Below are positions 12,072 to 12,316 of a stretch of 12,316 bases of DNA, piece by piece. The notes under the pieces were generated by a model. That model made no database searches. It was given only the letters and a program-made list of their open reading frames with translations, and was not told where the DNA came from. The translations under genes were made by a program, and so were the position numbers. This DNA is from an uncultured Desulfarculaceae bacterium. Its GTDB lineage: Bacteria > Desulfobacterota > Desulfarculia > Desulfarculales > Desulfarculaceae. The DNA is taken from assembly GCA_937908275.1 (NCBI GenBank), contig CALERA010000381.1, positions 1-12,316 of the forward strand. Direction: 5' to 3'. Numbering within the stretch: position 1 is the stretch's first letter; the number at the start of each line of letters is the position of its first letter.

Positions 12072-12316
12072 CTACTTCTTCACCTCTTCGAAGTCCGCGT
12101 CCACCACCTCGTCGTCGCTCTTGCCGCCGGCCTGGCCCGCCCCCGGACCGCCCTGGCCGCCGGCCTGGCCGGCATCCTGGCTGCTGGTGCTGGCCGAGTA
12201 GAGGGCCTCGGCCAGCTTGTGGCTGGCCTGGGTCAGCTCGGCCACCGCCGCGTCGATGGCGTCCTTGTCCTCGCCCTCCATGGCGGTCTTGACCCCGGCG
12301 ATCTTGGCCTCGGCGT
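12072..12316 (-). CDS. dnaK: Chaperone DnaK (Hsp70), C-terminal end only
   Basis: The last 80 residues of DnaK; the rest lies beyond the right edge. The visible part begins in the helical lid (AKIAGVKTAMEGEDKDAIDA, then AAVAELTQASHKLAEALYS) and passes into a Gly/Gln/Ala-rich disordered tail ending DDEVVDADFEEVKK, the conserved DnaK C-terminus that helps substrate handling. DnaK is the ATP-driven cytoplasmic Hsp70 chaperone working with DnaJ and GrpE. The TAG stop at 12072 is clear. Promoter and start are not visible. Confidence 0.95.
   Translation of the reverse strand, partial: AEAKIAGVKTAMEGEDKDAIDAAVAELTQASHKLAEALYSASTSSQDAGQAGGQGGPGAGQAGGKSDDEVVDADFEEVKK

Overview
The window comes from a GC-rich (by eye about 65%) anaerobe, most probably a sulfate-reducing Desulfobacterota of the Desulfarculus type. 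The evidence is a superoxide reductase whose cysteine, histidine, Glu47 and Lys48 positions fall at the numbering known for Desulfarculus baarsii desulfoferrodoxin, a Desulfovibrio-type rubredoxin:oxygen oxidoreductase, a rubrerythrin, DUF3786 proteins with a corrinoid-type Fe-S domain, and a HEAT-like protein resembling a sulfate-reducer family. The taxonomic call rests on remembered family features, not on a search.

Left part (1-6444): an oxygen and peroxide defence region, every gene on the minus strand. Reading in the direction of transcription it runs perR (peroxide sensor), a 76-residue winged-helix protein, rubrerythrin, superoxide reductase, rubredoxin, rubredoxin:oxygen oxidoreductase, then a hairpin block, a HEAT-like protein, and finally cydA and the start of cydB, which runs off the left edge. 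Together these cover superoxide reduction (Dfx), peroxide reduction (Rbr), four-electron O2 reduction in the cytoplasm (Roo, fed by rubredoxin) and O2 reduction at the membrane (cytochrome bd). perR and cydA each have a readable promoter with the same -10 element, GATAATAG(A/T)TAC, and each promoter carries a dyad near its -35 box. This suggests, without proving, common control. The three gaps from rbr to roo each hold at least one strong GC hairpin.

Middle part (6445-8884): queC (preQ0 synthase) is the only plus-strand gene, divergent from perR. It converges on a pair of minus-strand DUF3786 genes, the upstream one carrying an N-terminal four-cysteine Fe-S domain and the downstream one lacking it. 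A hairpin sits between the convergent ends.

Right part (8997-12316): a PAS-LuxR type regulator with three cysteines in its PAS domain, a 693-residue lipoprotein with a helical-repeat N-terminus and a type-1 periplasmic-binding domain (LpoA/penicillin-binding-protein-activator-like), and the C-terminal end of dnaK entering from the right edge. All are on the minus strand.

No tRNA, rRNA, CRISPR array, transposase or phage gene was seen, and no gene-free stretch exceeds 300 bases. The longest is the perR-queC gap of 273 bases. I see no wholly new system. The parts most worth testing are the putative common regulation of perR and cydA, the small winged-helix protein inside the oxidative-stress operon, and the DUF3786 pair.
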